Source: Wuchereria bancrofti (taxonomy: Eukaryota; Nematoda; Chromadorea; Rhabditida; Onchocercidae). From it: a stretch of DNA of 64,000 nt. The notes below the pieces were generated by a model. It made no database searches, was not told the DNA's origin, and saw nothing but the letters and a program-made list of their open reading frames with translations. Position numbers and translations under genes: made by a program. Of this stretch, positions 1-13,996 are shown in pieces. Every line of letters starts with the position of its first letter. Position 1 is the stretch's first letter. The stretch covers positions 14,127,088 to 14,191,087 of the forward strand of contig SSBO01000012.1 of assembly GCA_005281725.1 (NCBI GenBank), written 5' to 3'.

Positions 1-273
1 CCGATAACAATAAATAGTTATTCAGGATCATAGTATAGGTTCACTACTATACTGGCATCAAAATACGAAGACGCCGGTAACACGGAAATGAACTGTTTTG
101 AAGAATCCTACTTTTTTGCATCTTGGAATTTGATGCCATCTTGTATTGTACGGTTGCTCGGAGATATTTCTGAATGTTACCGGATGGGAGTTAGTTCTTC
201 GAATTTCTTTACTGGCCGTCATACTAATCTGAAGCTAACACATACTTGTTTTTTCTCGTCCTTTTTCTTCCAG

Positions 274-2230
274 ACTTATGAAGTGCTTGTTTGTGTTGAA
301 AAAGAAAAAATTCAAGCCGCGGCGATGCTGCCTACAAGCAAGCAGTTAGTAATAGAAAATAGGAAGCAATTCTTGGCTGAAGCTGGCATTCTGAAAAAAT
401 TATCACATCCGAATATTTTACAGTTTTATGGTGTTATTACAGCTCTTCTGCTTACAATAATTGTTGGACTTTGTCAAAGTAAGAAAATTTCATTTTTAAT
501 TATCGTCCATCATAAATCGTAACCTATTATGACATATAGCCTAAACCTGTAACTTACAACCTATATTTTATATTTTATAATTGCAAATTTTTTTGAAGAA
601 TGAAATAAGATTACTCAAAACCCACAACCTATTATTACTTGTAATCTATAACCCTATTATTGCTTATTCCCTAACCCTTAACCTATAACTTACAACCTAT
701 GATTTACAACCTATAATCTATTATTTAATACTTATGGCGTACAATGTGTAACCTATAACCTATAATTTCTTAAATATTTTATAACTGTGGAAGTTTTCTT
801 CTGAAAATTGCATAACTTGTAACAGCCTATAACTCTGAAAAAGACTGTAACATCCAGAATGCTTGTGTTAAATGATTGAAATTCAAGTATTCAAGATAAA
901 TTAAGAATGCAAATTGGAAATGAATTTCGCTGTGAAATACAAATTGAAAATTTAGTGAAATTGCTTTTTTCTACAAAAAAAAGAAGCTCGAAAAGACCAG
1001 AAAAGCACGCTATTCGGCCGAAGCAGCCGCTGTACTGAAATATCTCACTGAGAAAGGATATGTCCATAAGTGATTAGATTTTCCTTCTAAAATCCCAAGA
1101 TTTACTGATGACACACTGATGTCCATCCCATAAAAATAATGCATTTTAGCTGATTCACTCTTTTTTTTCCAGATTTCTCAATGTGCGTTTCAGGTCAGTG
1201 AGAAAAGTTTTTATCATAAAATTACAAAATAAAGTAGAGGAATAGCAAAAACCTTCTCAGTGAATGTGAAAAGCGATGAGTTAGGACGACTGATGAAATC
1301 TTCATTGATTATATTAATTTCGAAAATTTCCCGAAATTATAATTCAGAGAAGTGAAAGCGGAGAATTGTTTGATCGACAGAAATATGAAATTGAAATTGG
1401 CTAATTTTTGCTGTGCTGGATCAGACCCACAATTTATTCATAAGGAACTTTTGGAGAGTATTTCTGCAGGGTGGTTGGCTCCACAAACTATGCTGAAACA
1501 TGACTTCTCTAAGGAGACCGATGTCTGGGCTTTTGGCATCCTTGCGAGTTTCTCCATCAATGACGCTAAAAATAAGTTTCTTGGCCATAAAAGAAAAAAT
1601 CCTTAATCATGTATTGTTTGGATGAAATGTTATTACAGTAATACATCAGATTCTGTCATTTTCAAAGAGGTTACGTACGATAGTACAGGTATTCTTTTTT
1701 CGGTTGACTTTTATTGTTTCCTTTCAACAAAATTTGAGATGGAAATTTATGAAGACGGTGATATGCCTTATCGAGATCTATCAAACTTGGGAATCCGGTC
1801 GTTTGTCATCCGCAGTCAAAGACACTTGAAACTCTCAAAGGTTACTTTCCTAGAGCGATACCATTTTGCATTCCTTACTCGCACAATTTCTTCAACAAAC
1901 TGTACGTATACCATTATGCAAAGAACGATATATCTTAAAGTATTGGAATACACTTTCAGTAGCACGTCATCAGTTAACATATCAATAAAAGTAGCATGTT
2001 TCAGTGGCACGTTATCAACTAACATATCAGTACAAGTCTCTGTGTATTAAACATATTTGTGGTAGTACGGATAATGAATGCACTGACTTTCCCAAATGAA
2101 AGTAACTAGATGATTTTTAAAAAGCACTGATGGTGAAAAAATGACACGTTGCTAGGAAGAACCATCTGGACGACCAACATTTCAAGAACTCGAGTCTACA
2201 CTGGGTGGTATCGGAAAGGATGCACATTAA
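274..2230 (+). pseudogene. Decayed Fes/Fer-type non-receptor tyrosine kinase (catalytic domain only)
   Basis: Separate coding blocks on the plus strand follow the order of a tyrosine kinase domain. Block 274-430 is the N-lobe with the alpha-C region (EAGILKKLSHPNILQFYG). Block 984-1069 is the alpha-E helix (AEAAAVLKYLTEKGYVH). Block 1348-1547 is the catalytic loop to the DVWAFGIL helix. Block about 1739-1840 is EIYEDGDMPY and what follows, and 2156-2230 is the C-terminal RPTFQELESTL block ending in TAA. Key residues are lost: the VAIK lysine is Met (QAAAM), HRD reads HKE, DFG reads NFC, and APE reads APQ. The glycine loop and the hinge are not found. The 1069/1348 junction is phase-consistent (AA|A), but the 1547/1739 junction is not. 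I infer a dead kinase that is decaying. A transcribed pseudokinase is the alternative. Fer-like kinases form a large family in nematodes. Confidence 0.6.
523..835. repeat. Degenerate short tandem repeat built on AACCTATAA / TACAACCTAT
   Basis: About 300 bases carry many imperfect copies of a roughly 10-base phrase (AACCTATAA, TACAACCTAT, AATCTATAA, AACCCTAT), interrupted between about 565 and 625. It lies between two kinase-like blocks, so it sits in what was an intron. It is not the nematode telomere repeat TTAGGC. Confidence 0.6.
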
Positions 2231-3194
2231 ACCCGAATTTAATACTTCTGACCACACCATAAAATTTCTGCATACAAATCACTAATGCGCTTGTTCTTGA
2301 CCAATAAGGTCCGCATTAAACAAAACGACCAGAAAATGTGCTAAACACTATCCTAATAATGAACCGAATACACTCAGCTCAATTTAGTAAACACCAAAAA
2401 TAAAAGCGAACAAGAACTCTTCTCACAATCCCCACTGCACCCAAGAACAAAATCTACTGACGTGTATGAAGGAGCCCATACCTGAAGGTTTCACTTGACC
2501 ACAAACAAAAAACACTGACGGAGTAAACGACAGCTCCTTCGCCATCCTTGTTATGAACGAAGGACCGCCTCCAAGTGGAAGCCCCAGTACAACGCACAAA
2601 TAAGTATTCTCACACGGACGCCAACCAAATATCACGGATCTTTTACGACCCCTCCGCTTTACAGCCGTGCAATCGATAACTTTGAATACCTTCATTGTTC
2701 CACAACCATGCATTGATGACGTGGAATAACTTCCCCACCCATCACCGGAATTTTCCAGAAATTTCGCTCCATTCCTATTACATCATTTGTAAGAGTGCTT
2801 ACTAAGACCAAATACTATTTCTTGATCAAAAAAATTCAGAAATTCAGCACAATCACATATGTCGAAATAATCTATGAGACAAGCATTGTAAAATTTTTTA
2901 TTCACAAATCCATAGAAAAGGAAAATCACGTCCACTTCGGAAACTACAGGAAATCCGACATTTCTGGACCAATAATTAGAAGAATTAGCGGACAGTACAT
3001 ACTTACTTTACTTATCCAAAAACAGTACCTATTTCCCCGTAAGAAAAACGTGACAATTAATTCTAGAAAAGAGGAAAGCAATTTCATCAACTTATTCAAA
3101 GTTTTAGGATTTCATGATTGCAATCCCTGCCAAAGTCAGCTTAATGAGGACGTCATTGATTCTCCAATCCAGAAAAATATACAGCAAGTATGAA
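2231..3194. other. Gap with strand-skewed composition, no supported gene
   Basis: The region lies between the end of the kinase remains and the stop codon of polyubiquitin. The plus strand is rich in A and C and poor in G, especially at 2230-2720. A 96-codon open frame on the minus strand (2713-2423) matches nothing I recognise and has no splice context, so it is not called. A TTTATT near 2896 is an AATAAA on the minus strand and could end the polyubiquitin transcript. Confidence 0.4.
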
Positions 3195-4793
<1,599 letters not shown>

Positions 4794-5159
4794 TCATTTC
4801 TATTGGGTAGGGATTCCGAGAGAGATCTAGAAGATTCGACAAGAGAGCTGGGACATGCTACCAGCTCTCACGCAAATATATAGATGACTTGTCCTCTCTA
4901 AAGTAAAGTCCTGTCTAAACGACCAGTCTCAAACCCTTGCCAACTTTCTCAGCTTTGCCTTCCTGACAACCGCAGTAGTTAAATGTGAACACAATTTGCC
5001 ATCCAAACCTGATACCCCCTCAACCACCACCACCCGCCCAACTCCCGCAAGTCCCCAAATTACCCATCTAAGGATGCCCGCACCACCCCACCCCAACGAA
5101 CAACACTCACCAGCCAGCCAACCCAACAAATGAATGATTCCCAAGGCAGGCCGACCATC

Positions 5160-5166
5160 TTTTATA
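5160..5166 (-). promoter_or_regulatory. TATA box on the minus strand
   Basis: TATAAAA in the context GCTATAAAAG reads on the minus strand, about 430 bases upstream of the polyubiquitin ATG and about 50 bases before the candidate GTGAGT donor. Position and strand fit a polyubiquitin core promoter. No transcript data are available to confirm it. Confidence 0.45.
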
Positions 5167-5301
5167 GCATTCCGTCCAAAGCCCTCCCCACTCCTCCACA
5201 ATCGATCGATTTGTTGGGCAGTCAACCATACAGCTCGCTGCCCTCTTTCTCTCATTCTTCCGTCCCTGCAAATTTTCTGTTCGGAAGGCAGCAGTGTGTG
5301 C

Positions 5302-5351
5302 ATTATCGATTGGCTCTCGTCTCAAATGACAGATGGGAGCCAATCGATAAT
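5302..5351. promoter_or_regulatory. Perfect 15-bp inverted repeat carrying two CCAAT boxes
   Basis: Arm 5302-5316 (attatcgattggctc) is the exact reverse complement of arm 5337-5351, with a 20-base spacer. Each arm contains AGCCAAT (NF-Y-type CCAAT) joined to ATCGAT. It sits about 140-185 bases upstream of the minus-strand TATA box, so it is well placed as an upstream element of polyubiquitin. Confidence 0.6.
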
Positions 5352-5450
5352 CAATCGTTATAGCTCGGAACGTCGTCTCAATTGCTACACATACAAATAA
5401 AGTTGGGGACTTACCTACCACCCAGCCGTTCATCCATCCATCCAGCCATC

Positions 5451-8080
5451 TGTCTAAGTTGTACAGTCTTCTGTTGGTGCGTGGGGAGAACCAGGACTTG
5501 CCGGGCCTATCAAAGGTTTGCTTTAGTGACGTCGCAGACGGGCCTCAGACAACAATAGAGCAGCAGCAATAAGTGACCGCATTTGAGCAGAACTTCTACT
5601 AACTGACCCTCCACCTGTCGACGCGACTGGGAAGGAGGCACAATGACCTGACCCTTTGACCTTCGCTGCCATATATGAGGGACATCATAGACAACGCCAC
5701 CAGATATAATCTCAAGCCGTTGTCTTCTAGTACTTCCAAGGATTATGGTTGTGAGTGATAATGGTGGTAATAGCTGATGTTTTACAGATAACAATGTGTA
5801 TAAGAGATCCTGAACGATGCTGGAGAATTCTTTTAGCCATTAAAAAGGATATTTACTCCAAATGAGAAACGTGACTCAGCTGGCTCTAGGGTCACACTAC
5901 TATTATCCCTGTGTGCGAAGAGGTCACACTAGTAGTTGTATCTTTGTGTAGAGTGTGCTAACTTCTCGGATTCTAACAGAGCATTTACTGCTATAGTTCC
6001 AGATTCTCCTCCAAATATTCCAACCCTACTGATGTCACCTTTATGACTCTTACGAATCTCTGTCAGTTTACTCTTCCTTTGTTTGGTTCTTAACATATTC
6101 TCTTACTAACCAACGATAAGATGACTCATCTCTAAGAGATTCTCAGATGCAACCGAATGTCCACTTGGAGATTTATTCACACTGAGTGCAAATTAGGTCT
6201 GTAATTTGTTCTGCACCTTCCTGTTTAATAGTGTGATTGATTTTTTGGATTATCAAATTATCAGTGACCAGCAGAGACAGAGCAAATCATGATAGGTTAT
6301 TAGTTTGAGCAACGTACATGTCCTGTCACTCTCTGCCACTTAAATGCAAATTGTTAACAGCTTCACCATATGACCGACTTCTCAGTAACGTCTTACTCAT
6401 ATATGTCATTCCCCAATGAGCTATTACCACTTTACACCTAGCACCTTTGTTTTTTTAACGAAATGTAAAATATGATGAAATATGGGAACTGGAGACATGA
6501 TGCTCTGATGTCGAAAGAGCAATGCACGAGAAACACCGCCAATTGTACATATGGTTGATAGCGGACACGCAATGTTACTTGTGAGTGAATTACAACAGAT
6601 GAGATAGCCGGGAAGGAAGAAATTCGAGAAATGAATCGAGAGGCCCAGTAATATGTGGATGTGACGGTGCAGATAGTGTTATCATACATTTGCTTTCTCA
6701 GCCATACACAGGCGGACTTTCGCTGGGACCGATAGGATGGGCAGGACTGCTGTTTCTACTCCATAACATTGCCTATCGATTCTAACCTTTCTTCACAACA
6801 ATAATCAATCTGTGAATGAATGAATGAGATGACATTGCAGTAGCTGTTCAAAATATTTTGGGGACTATATGAATGTTTTACTTCAGGAAGAAATAATATC
6901 CGTCCATTTTTCAACTCTTGAATAGACTATTTTCTACGCTTCCAGTACAATTAGATATCTGTATGTTCCATTACTCAGGTTTCTCAGAGCGAGATTTAAA
7001 CGCAACTTTGTAATCTGCGTGGAAATCACTGACATTTACGTGCTTTTGCTTTTAACAATACTTATACAGTTATACATATTTTATGAACTCTTATTAACCT
7101 AAAAAAACTAAATTTGATTATTCCTTGCCATTTTCTAAAAAACATTTAATGGTAGTGAGTTGCGTGATCAATAAATAACTAGAGGACAGAATTAGATTTC
7201 GGCAACACGTGAATTCCACGGTCTCAACGCAGAGCTAAAAAATGTGCGATGCAAATATTTCATACTTTAAATAAGCGAGGAATAATGAGCATAACTCGAG
7301 GTCTGTTTACATCTGCTTATCATAAAAAACGCAACAATTAGAACATTTAGTGAACCATATGATAACCGGCTTAGTGTTTCTTCAGATCTGGACTTGGTCA
7401 CTCAACATGAGCAAGTCAATAATAAATGAGAGCATAGGAGCACAGAACACCATATAATTCTGTAAGCCTCAATTCAACAAAATAGTCAGAAGAACCAGCC
7501 TTATCTGAAGGAACTTGGCGATACTTAATGCTATAGAAACCAAAGCGATGCAATGAGGTCACACCAACAAGTCAGCTCTTGTTCTCTTGAACAACAGTAG
7601 AACTTTCCACTCTACAGTAAATCTTGCTGAATAGAATACGAAAGTCCTATGTCATCTACAGTTGTCCATAAATATCCAAAAATAAAAGAAATTAATTGAA
7701 ACAGAAAAAAAGAACAAATCGTTCATCTAAGATTACTGAGCATTTCGACTAGATCACATCCAAAAAAAGCAACGATGACAATTTAACATAAAAATTGTTT
7801 TTACACGAGATAGATGGGTCAGAATATGTATGCACCAGAATATTAATGCCTAGAAGCGCTTATGTTTGTTTGCTTTTTTTTGTCAAAAGCTATTAATATT
7901 CTTGGGGAATGAGATTACGATAAAACGTCTCATCATCTTTCTGATAACAACCTTGTTTTTTAGTCGCTTAAATTACTAGTACTTGCGAAATTTCTGGAAC
8001 CGTTAAAGTAATCAAGGACGAAAAAACCTCTACATTTGTATCCTGGCCCTTTCATAACAGAAAAGTAAATTCATCTTGAA
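5451..8080. other. Intergenic, 2.6 kb, no supported gene
   Basis: The region separates the upstream side of polyubiquitin from the 3' end of the importin gene. Open frames here are short, overlap each other on both strands, and show no splice-consistent continuation. At 5890-5899 and 5922-5931 a GGTCACACTA phrase is repeated in direct orientation. A short CCAT microsatellite lies near 5430-5455. Nothing else stands out. Confidence 0.5.
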
Positions 8081-11000
8081 CTAAATTTTGATTTCTTTCC
8101 TCCTCTGCATATTGAACTGTAATGCCATATTCTTGAAGGTTTTTGCATTATGAGTTTCTTTCAACATATTGACAACCTCCTCAGTATTACCATATGGAAG
8201 GCCATTTAAGCACTGTCTGAAATGCAAAGCAATAAAAATCCAAAATCATATGAGCAATACCAAAGTACTTTCTGAAAAAAATGATCAAAAGGTATAACAA
8301 TCCATGGAATATTATAACCTTGTCTCCTGTGGATAGTTCCGGGCAAGTAACATCAAAATTTCTGAAAGTGCTTCAGCTGTTGATTTCATCAATTCAGTTT
8401 GCAAACGGCTAAATACAACACTAATAAGATTTTCTCCACCTTCTTGAAGCACTTCTGCGAATATACCATTATTGATTACATTCCTGATCATTGTAGCAAG
8501 TAGAACTGAACCCTTCCGACATAAATTCGTATCCTTACTACTGGCTAATATCTAAAAATAATTTTACTCTATCCTCCTTACAGTATACAAATTGACATAT
8601 TTACTGGATTTGCGAAGTTTTTGAATTGTTAATCACGAACAATTCAGTAGTTTTATTCACAAAATGACTCATACTATAAAATGGCAATCCTTACTCCTCT
8701 TGTTGGTATCTCATTGAAAAAGCCAAAATGAAGAGAGCTGACCTTCAGTACTATGTCAAGCACTGCTCGAAGAAAAGTATATCCATATGACGGTGAGCTG
8801 CACACAAAATTCCAATCTTTCTTCACAATGTGATAAGCTAATTCTATATGTTCTTCACTAAATTCTTCCACCGATTCGTTAATATTTCTGAACCAGGATG
8901 CCATTCGTGCTACGAGTTGCACGATCAAATTACTCAAATTATTACTCGAATAAATTAGAACCATTGATTTTGCTAACTTGCATGCAGCAACTGGATGCCT
9001 TAACATAATAAAATCAAGTACAATGCAGTAAGAATCCAACAATGCTTCAGCATCATCCTGAACAGCTACCAGACCTGAACGTAGAGCATCACAAATTTTT
9101 TCCACCAAAATTTCAGAAGAAGAAAAGTTTCGAAGCAAATTTAACAGCAAAGGCATAGATTGCCACAGTACAATATGAGCTGCTTTTTTTGGAAGATTTT
9201 TCTCTTTCGGTTGACTTTCATTGACAGAAGTATTAGCATGCATCTTTTGAGTACTTATCAGAGAGGAAAGCACATCAAGTTCGAAAATACATTCCTCCTC
9301 GAGACTTTCCGTTGACTGAGAACTTGTTGGCACCCTTCCTTCAACAATTAATTGCAAAACTTTTAGTCGCGGTGTAAGAATTGAATCCAAACTATTTAGC
9401 ACATAATCCGATTCATGTGTGGACAAAGATAAGCCCAAACATCGAAGCGCGCAAATTCTCAACTGCCGTGGTTTCTGATTGTCATTGAAATATTCGTAAC
9501 ATTTCTGTATCACTCGATCCATTACATCCAAATGTGATGTCCGCGATTCAACATATTTCTCTAGATTTCTGAGCGCCTCTTCTGTGGAACCAGTAATATC
9601 AATAAACGACAAAGCAAGTTCCATACAAATTGTTTCCTGTTTATCAGCATCAGCTCCTGTACAGATTAGATGTGACAACGAATAAAAGAGATTCATCAAA
9701 GATTTTCCAAGCTGACTTGCTCCATAAATATCATCCGTAAGATGCCAAGATAGGAGCGACGTAGAGTGTCTCAAAATCTGAGTAATTGTAATTGCGTCAT
9801 TTTCCGTCATGTAATCTGCTATTCGCTCAAGAAGATAGAAAACTGCTTCTACCCTAAAGACAGGGTAGTAAAATGAGCAATACACAATACATTTTTTGTT
9901 CATCTAAATGATCACACATGTTTTTTGCAGAATTTTCAGCTAAAAAAAGATGTTGAGGACACATACTGAATTAAATGAAAAGTCATGAATGAGAAACTGA
10001 GGCTATACATGTTGCAGAAATGTAAATTAGAGTTTTATCTATTTGACAAGAGACTGCAGATCGGAATAAACATAACACTGCTGATCCTTTCATTCGAACC
10101 AGTTTCACTTTTTAATAATTCCGAATAGTACAGCTCTTTCCATTACTGCCACAAACAAGTGCGAAAAAGTATTTTAAAACAAGATTGAAACTTAGTAGTC
10201 AGAAATACACAACTGTTCATCAAATGATAAATGAGTTCATAAAATAAATGTAAAGGTAGTGAATAGTTTGATATACCAGTAGTAAGTTTTATAAATGCAA
10301 AAAATACGAGGACCAGTAGTAAATTACATTTAATCATGAAACAAGGGCAAAAAAAAAACTTACTTGCAAATATCAGTTTCACTGATCGCTTCGTCCAATA
10401 ACTTTACCAACATTAGTGTAGAATCCGATGGCGTAATCTCAAATGTATTTAAAGAAACTTCAACGCGTTGAGAACGGTACCTAAATTGAAAGGACTTAAT
10501 TCAGTCTTCCATTGGCAACAGAACAAAGCAAATAAATAACCCCTATTTAAAAGGTTTCTACACTTCTAAAAAACAGAAGTCTATACAGCCAAGTTTTACT
10601 GCATATTTTAATATTTAAAATACTTCAGAGGACAGAAAAGTCCTTTCTGTACCAAGAGCTCATCAAGGTATTTGATAAAGGAGCTAAAAAACGAAATTCT
10701 CAACAGTCATTTCATTAAATTTGACATAGGACCACACGCATTTTCTGCTATACTCTGGTTTTCTATCTTGATTGATAAAGTGTAATTAAAACCTTTCAAA
10801 TTTCTCCATTTGTTCTTTATTAAACAGTTGAAACACATTCTTAGGCGGATAAGCAAGTTTTGTAATCGCAGACCATTGCAATCGTATATAAAATGTACTG
10901 CATTCGGCAATCAACTAGAAGAAAATGTTTCCTTAATGGATAATTTTGAATAGCATTGGTTCAAAGTTAGATTTGTCAAGTCAAATATATAATTTTAAAA

Positions 11001-13996
11001 AACACGGAATATGCGAATATGGTTTCAATCAAAACTGTAGCGATTTAGAATCTACTAAGTTTAATATTCATGGAGTACTGCAGTATGAAATAAAATGAGC
11101 TGATTGTAATTCTATTTTGGAGTTGTACTTACTTCATTTCGTACGGCTTCACTAACACGTGATCCAGGCAAAGAAAGCAAATCCTCTTTTAGAGTATTCC
11201 AAAAAGCTTCCGAAGCATCTGATATGACTTCGTCATATGGGTAAACACCAGGCCAGAGAGAAATTTTCTCAAAAAATGTGCAGAGAAGTCTGGAACAAAT
11301 AAAAAATAAGTCTGCAACAAAAGGCAAGTAAATTTTCCCAACTAGAAAGTTAAATTAGTATAACATAAACATGGAAACTTAAGAGCTCAAACTGATTTTT
11401 TAATTCGAAAGGAATGAATTGACTTTACAAAATGATAAATAAGCTCCATAAAGGGTTACCTCAATACTTCGCCATTTTGCTTCTCTACACAACCGATTAG
11501 TAATGGTCGCATCGTAGTTTCAAAAAATTCAGCTAATGCTGATACTAGAAATCCATATTCTTCAAGTTCCGAGATAAAATCCTCTCGGTTTACATCGTTT
11601 TTTTCCTTATATCGTTTACTTAAAATATCAAGTTGGTCTACAACTGCCTGAAATTCATGTTTAATGAAAATCAGAAAAGTACAAATAAATGTTTATATGG
11701 ATAGAAAAGAGAGGGAAAAGCTAACTTGAGGAGCTAATTAGAACATAAAAATGATAACGGCTGAACCAGATTGTATTCACTGGATAGCGCAACTAAACAT
11801 TGATGCAAAAATTGTTGCACACTATTGCGGCTAATAATATTCGTCCAGAAAGTCCTACTTCTATATCTGAACTGTCATTTTTTTATGCCAGTAAATTCAA
11901 GAAACATTTCTACCAATAAGAAGATGAAAAAAGATTAAAAGACAAAGAAAATGAACCGGGCACGTGATACTCGCCAAAAACGTCGCTAGGTCCATTGCTA
12001 AGCTTTCCATATATGGCAGGTCAGAATGCGCCGAAACAACAATTAAGATACGAGCTAGCGCAACCCTAAACTACATATTTTAATAGTAGAATTAAAAAAT
12101 GAAATCACTAAGATTTTTGCCGTCTAGGATTCCTGAAGTAGCACAATTCCACCAGTTCTTTCTAGTAGTGCTAAATCGTTCATAGTTGGCAGAATCAACT
12201 TCCCTTTAACCTCGAAATAATGAAATGCGAATAAAAATCTTACACATTTCTACTTCTCTTTTTAAAGATAAATTTAGCGAATACCTGTCACTTACGTTGC
12301 CTAAAAAAGGCAAGAGCGCAGGTTGCCACTGCACTAGTTCAACACCAGGTAATCGAAGCCATTGTTCAAGGCACTCAACAGCAGCATTCCTCAAAGATGG
12401 CGACGAGTCCTTATCACATAAAATCATGTTGATAATTTTTATAACATCCTGAAAATGAAATCAAAGTTACTTATAAAAACAGGCAATGACTAATCCTGTG
12501 CAGAAATCTAAAATGTTGAATGCTACAGTATTTCTGGAATTGTTAATTCCATCCTATGGATCCTATGGAACTACCACTAAAAGATAAGATTTCTGCCCTT
12601 AATCATTACCATTTGCCACACTTGTCACCACTTGCTACCACTTGCGTTCAGCATGCTTTTAAGAATGAAACAAGTTCTACTAATAGCAGCAGGAAATGAA
12701 AGTTTACTGCTTTACACAGTAAACATAGCAAATTGAGTGGAAAACAATATACCTCAGCCTTCTGATGCAAGCATGATTTCAAAACGGATCGCTGCGATAA
12801 TGGTAATCGTATGCGATAAAATTCCGCCGCTAATTCAGCCAAAACCCTAGAAAAATTAACCGTTAACTGAAAATAAAGACAGAATTCAACTGATAAGCCA
12901 AAAGTTTGTTTTATGAGAAAGCTTGTATTTTAATTAATTCGAAAAAAGGACCAAGATTTCAGCAATATAATTTAATCGTTAAAAATAAGAAGAATTGCCT
13001 TAACAATAATTCTGGTTTATCGACCCAAGTCGTGGCCAAATCCTGAATTGGTTCCGACCAAATATCGGGTATACAACACAAAATGAAAATAGCTAATGAA
13101 GAAGTGAGCTTATTAGTGACAGATTGATTTAAGAATGGAGCACCGAGCGCCAATTTTTCCAAAAGTGTTTCTTTGATTTTCATAATCTACAAAAATCAGT
13201 ATATTTTGTTTGCAAAGGTTTGAAAAAATTTTCAAATTTCTCAGGTTTCTGCAGATCTTAAAAGTAATTGCAACTCATAACCATCCACCACAATTTTGCA
13301 TATAATAATCTAGTGAAAATACAAGTTAAACAAAAATGAAAGCGTTACAGACCAAAGTTTCATTTGATAGGCATTCTTCCCAACGTTCACGTATTGTGTC
13401 GTAAAAAATGCATGCACCAAAATGTTGCACAACAGTTGGTTGCTCGAAGTCCAGCAAACGAAATGATATCATGAATCCATTTTCGGCTATAAGCATGCCA
13501 TTATATTATTAAATCATAACTTTTTTGCTGACTATCTTGTTTGCCTTTATGGGAATTAGTTTCATTAATTGCAGGCAATGAAGCATCGTAAACTATATGG
13601 ATACTTTTAATAGAATTGAAACGCGTTAAACATGCTTTTGCTTTCTCAGTAGCATTATTCTCCTTTTTTTCTTTTTTTTTAAAGGAAACCTGCCTGTGAC
13701 AAATGGTCTTCAAACAACATAAAGACACCTTAATTAACTACCAAACGAAAAAGAAAAAATTTTATTGATTGTTACTCATTCTTACAACAGAAATTTTGTG
13801 TCCCTGATACAGGAAAAATATTAATCTAGTAACTGTTATCTACGTAGCTTCTCTTAATATTACGATATAACTTACATTTCTTTAATACAGTCAACGCATC
13901 ATCCAATTCTCTACATCGCTTTTGATCGGTCGTCGTATGCAATTCATTCAGTGCGGCAATGACTTGCGACAGCATAGCATTATCCTTGTCAGCCAT
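8081..13996 (-). CDS. IPO13: Importin-13-type nuclear transport receptor (importin-beta superfamily)
   Basis: This is a Ran-dependent karyopherin that carries cargo through the nuclear pore. Thirteen exons on the minus strand: 13996-13876, 13486-13353, 13186-13005, 12846-12753, 12448-12285, 12065-11971, 11643-11460, 11289-11133, 10914-10793, 10480-10364, 9853-8743, 8551-8319, 8216-8081. All phases agree and give 949 residues, against about 960 for human importin-13. The protein is a chain of alpha-helical HEAT-type repeats. An N-terminal importin-beta-like segment contains VVQHFGACIFYDTI. A central block, YPYDEVISDASEAFWNTL followed by YRSQRVEVSLNTF, matches the importin-13 subgroup better than transportin-3. 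The 1.1-kb exon 9853-8743 is unusually long for this gene. The exon at 11643 uses the second of two adjacent acceptors (AGGCAG) to keep phase. Family is firm; importin-13 versus transportin-SR assignment is likely but unproved. Confidence 0.9.

Noticed and set aside
2423..2713. 96-codon open frame on the minus strand
   Set aside because: No recognisable motif, no splice context, and it lies in a strand-skewed segment where long frames arise easily.
4929..5433. Several overlapping open frames on both strands
   Set aside because: They overlap in different frames in a GC-richer promoter region; none has a credible start context or known motif.
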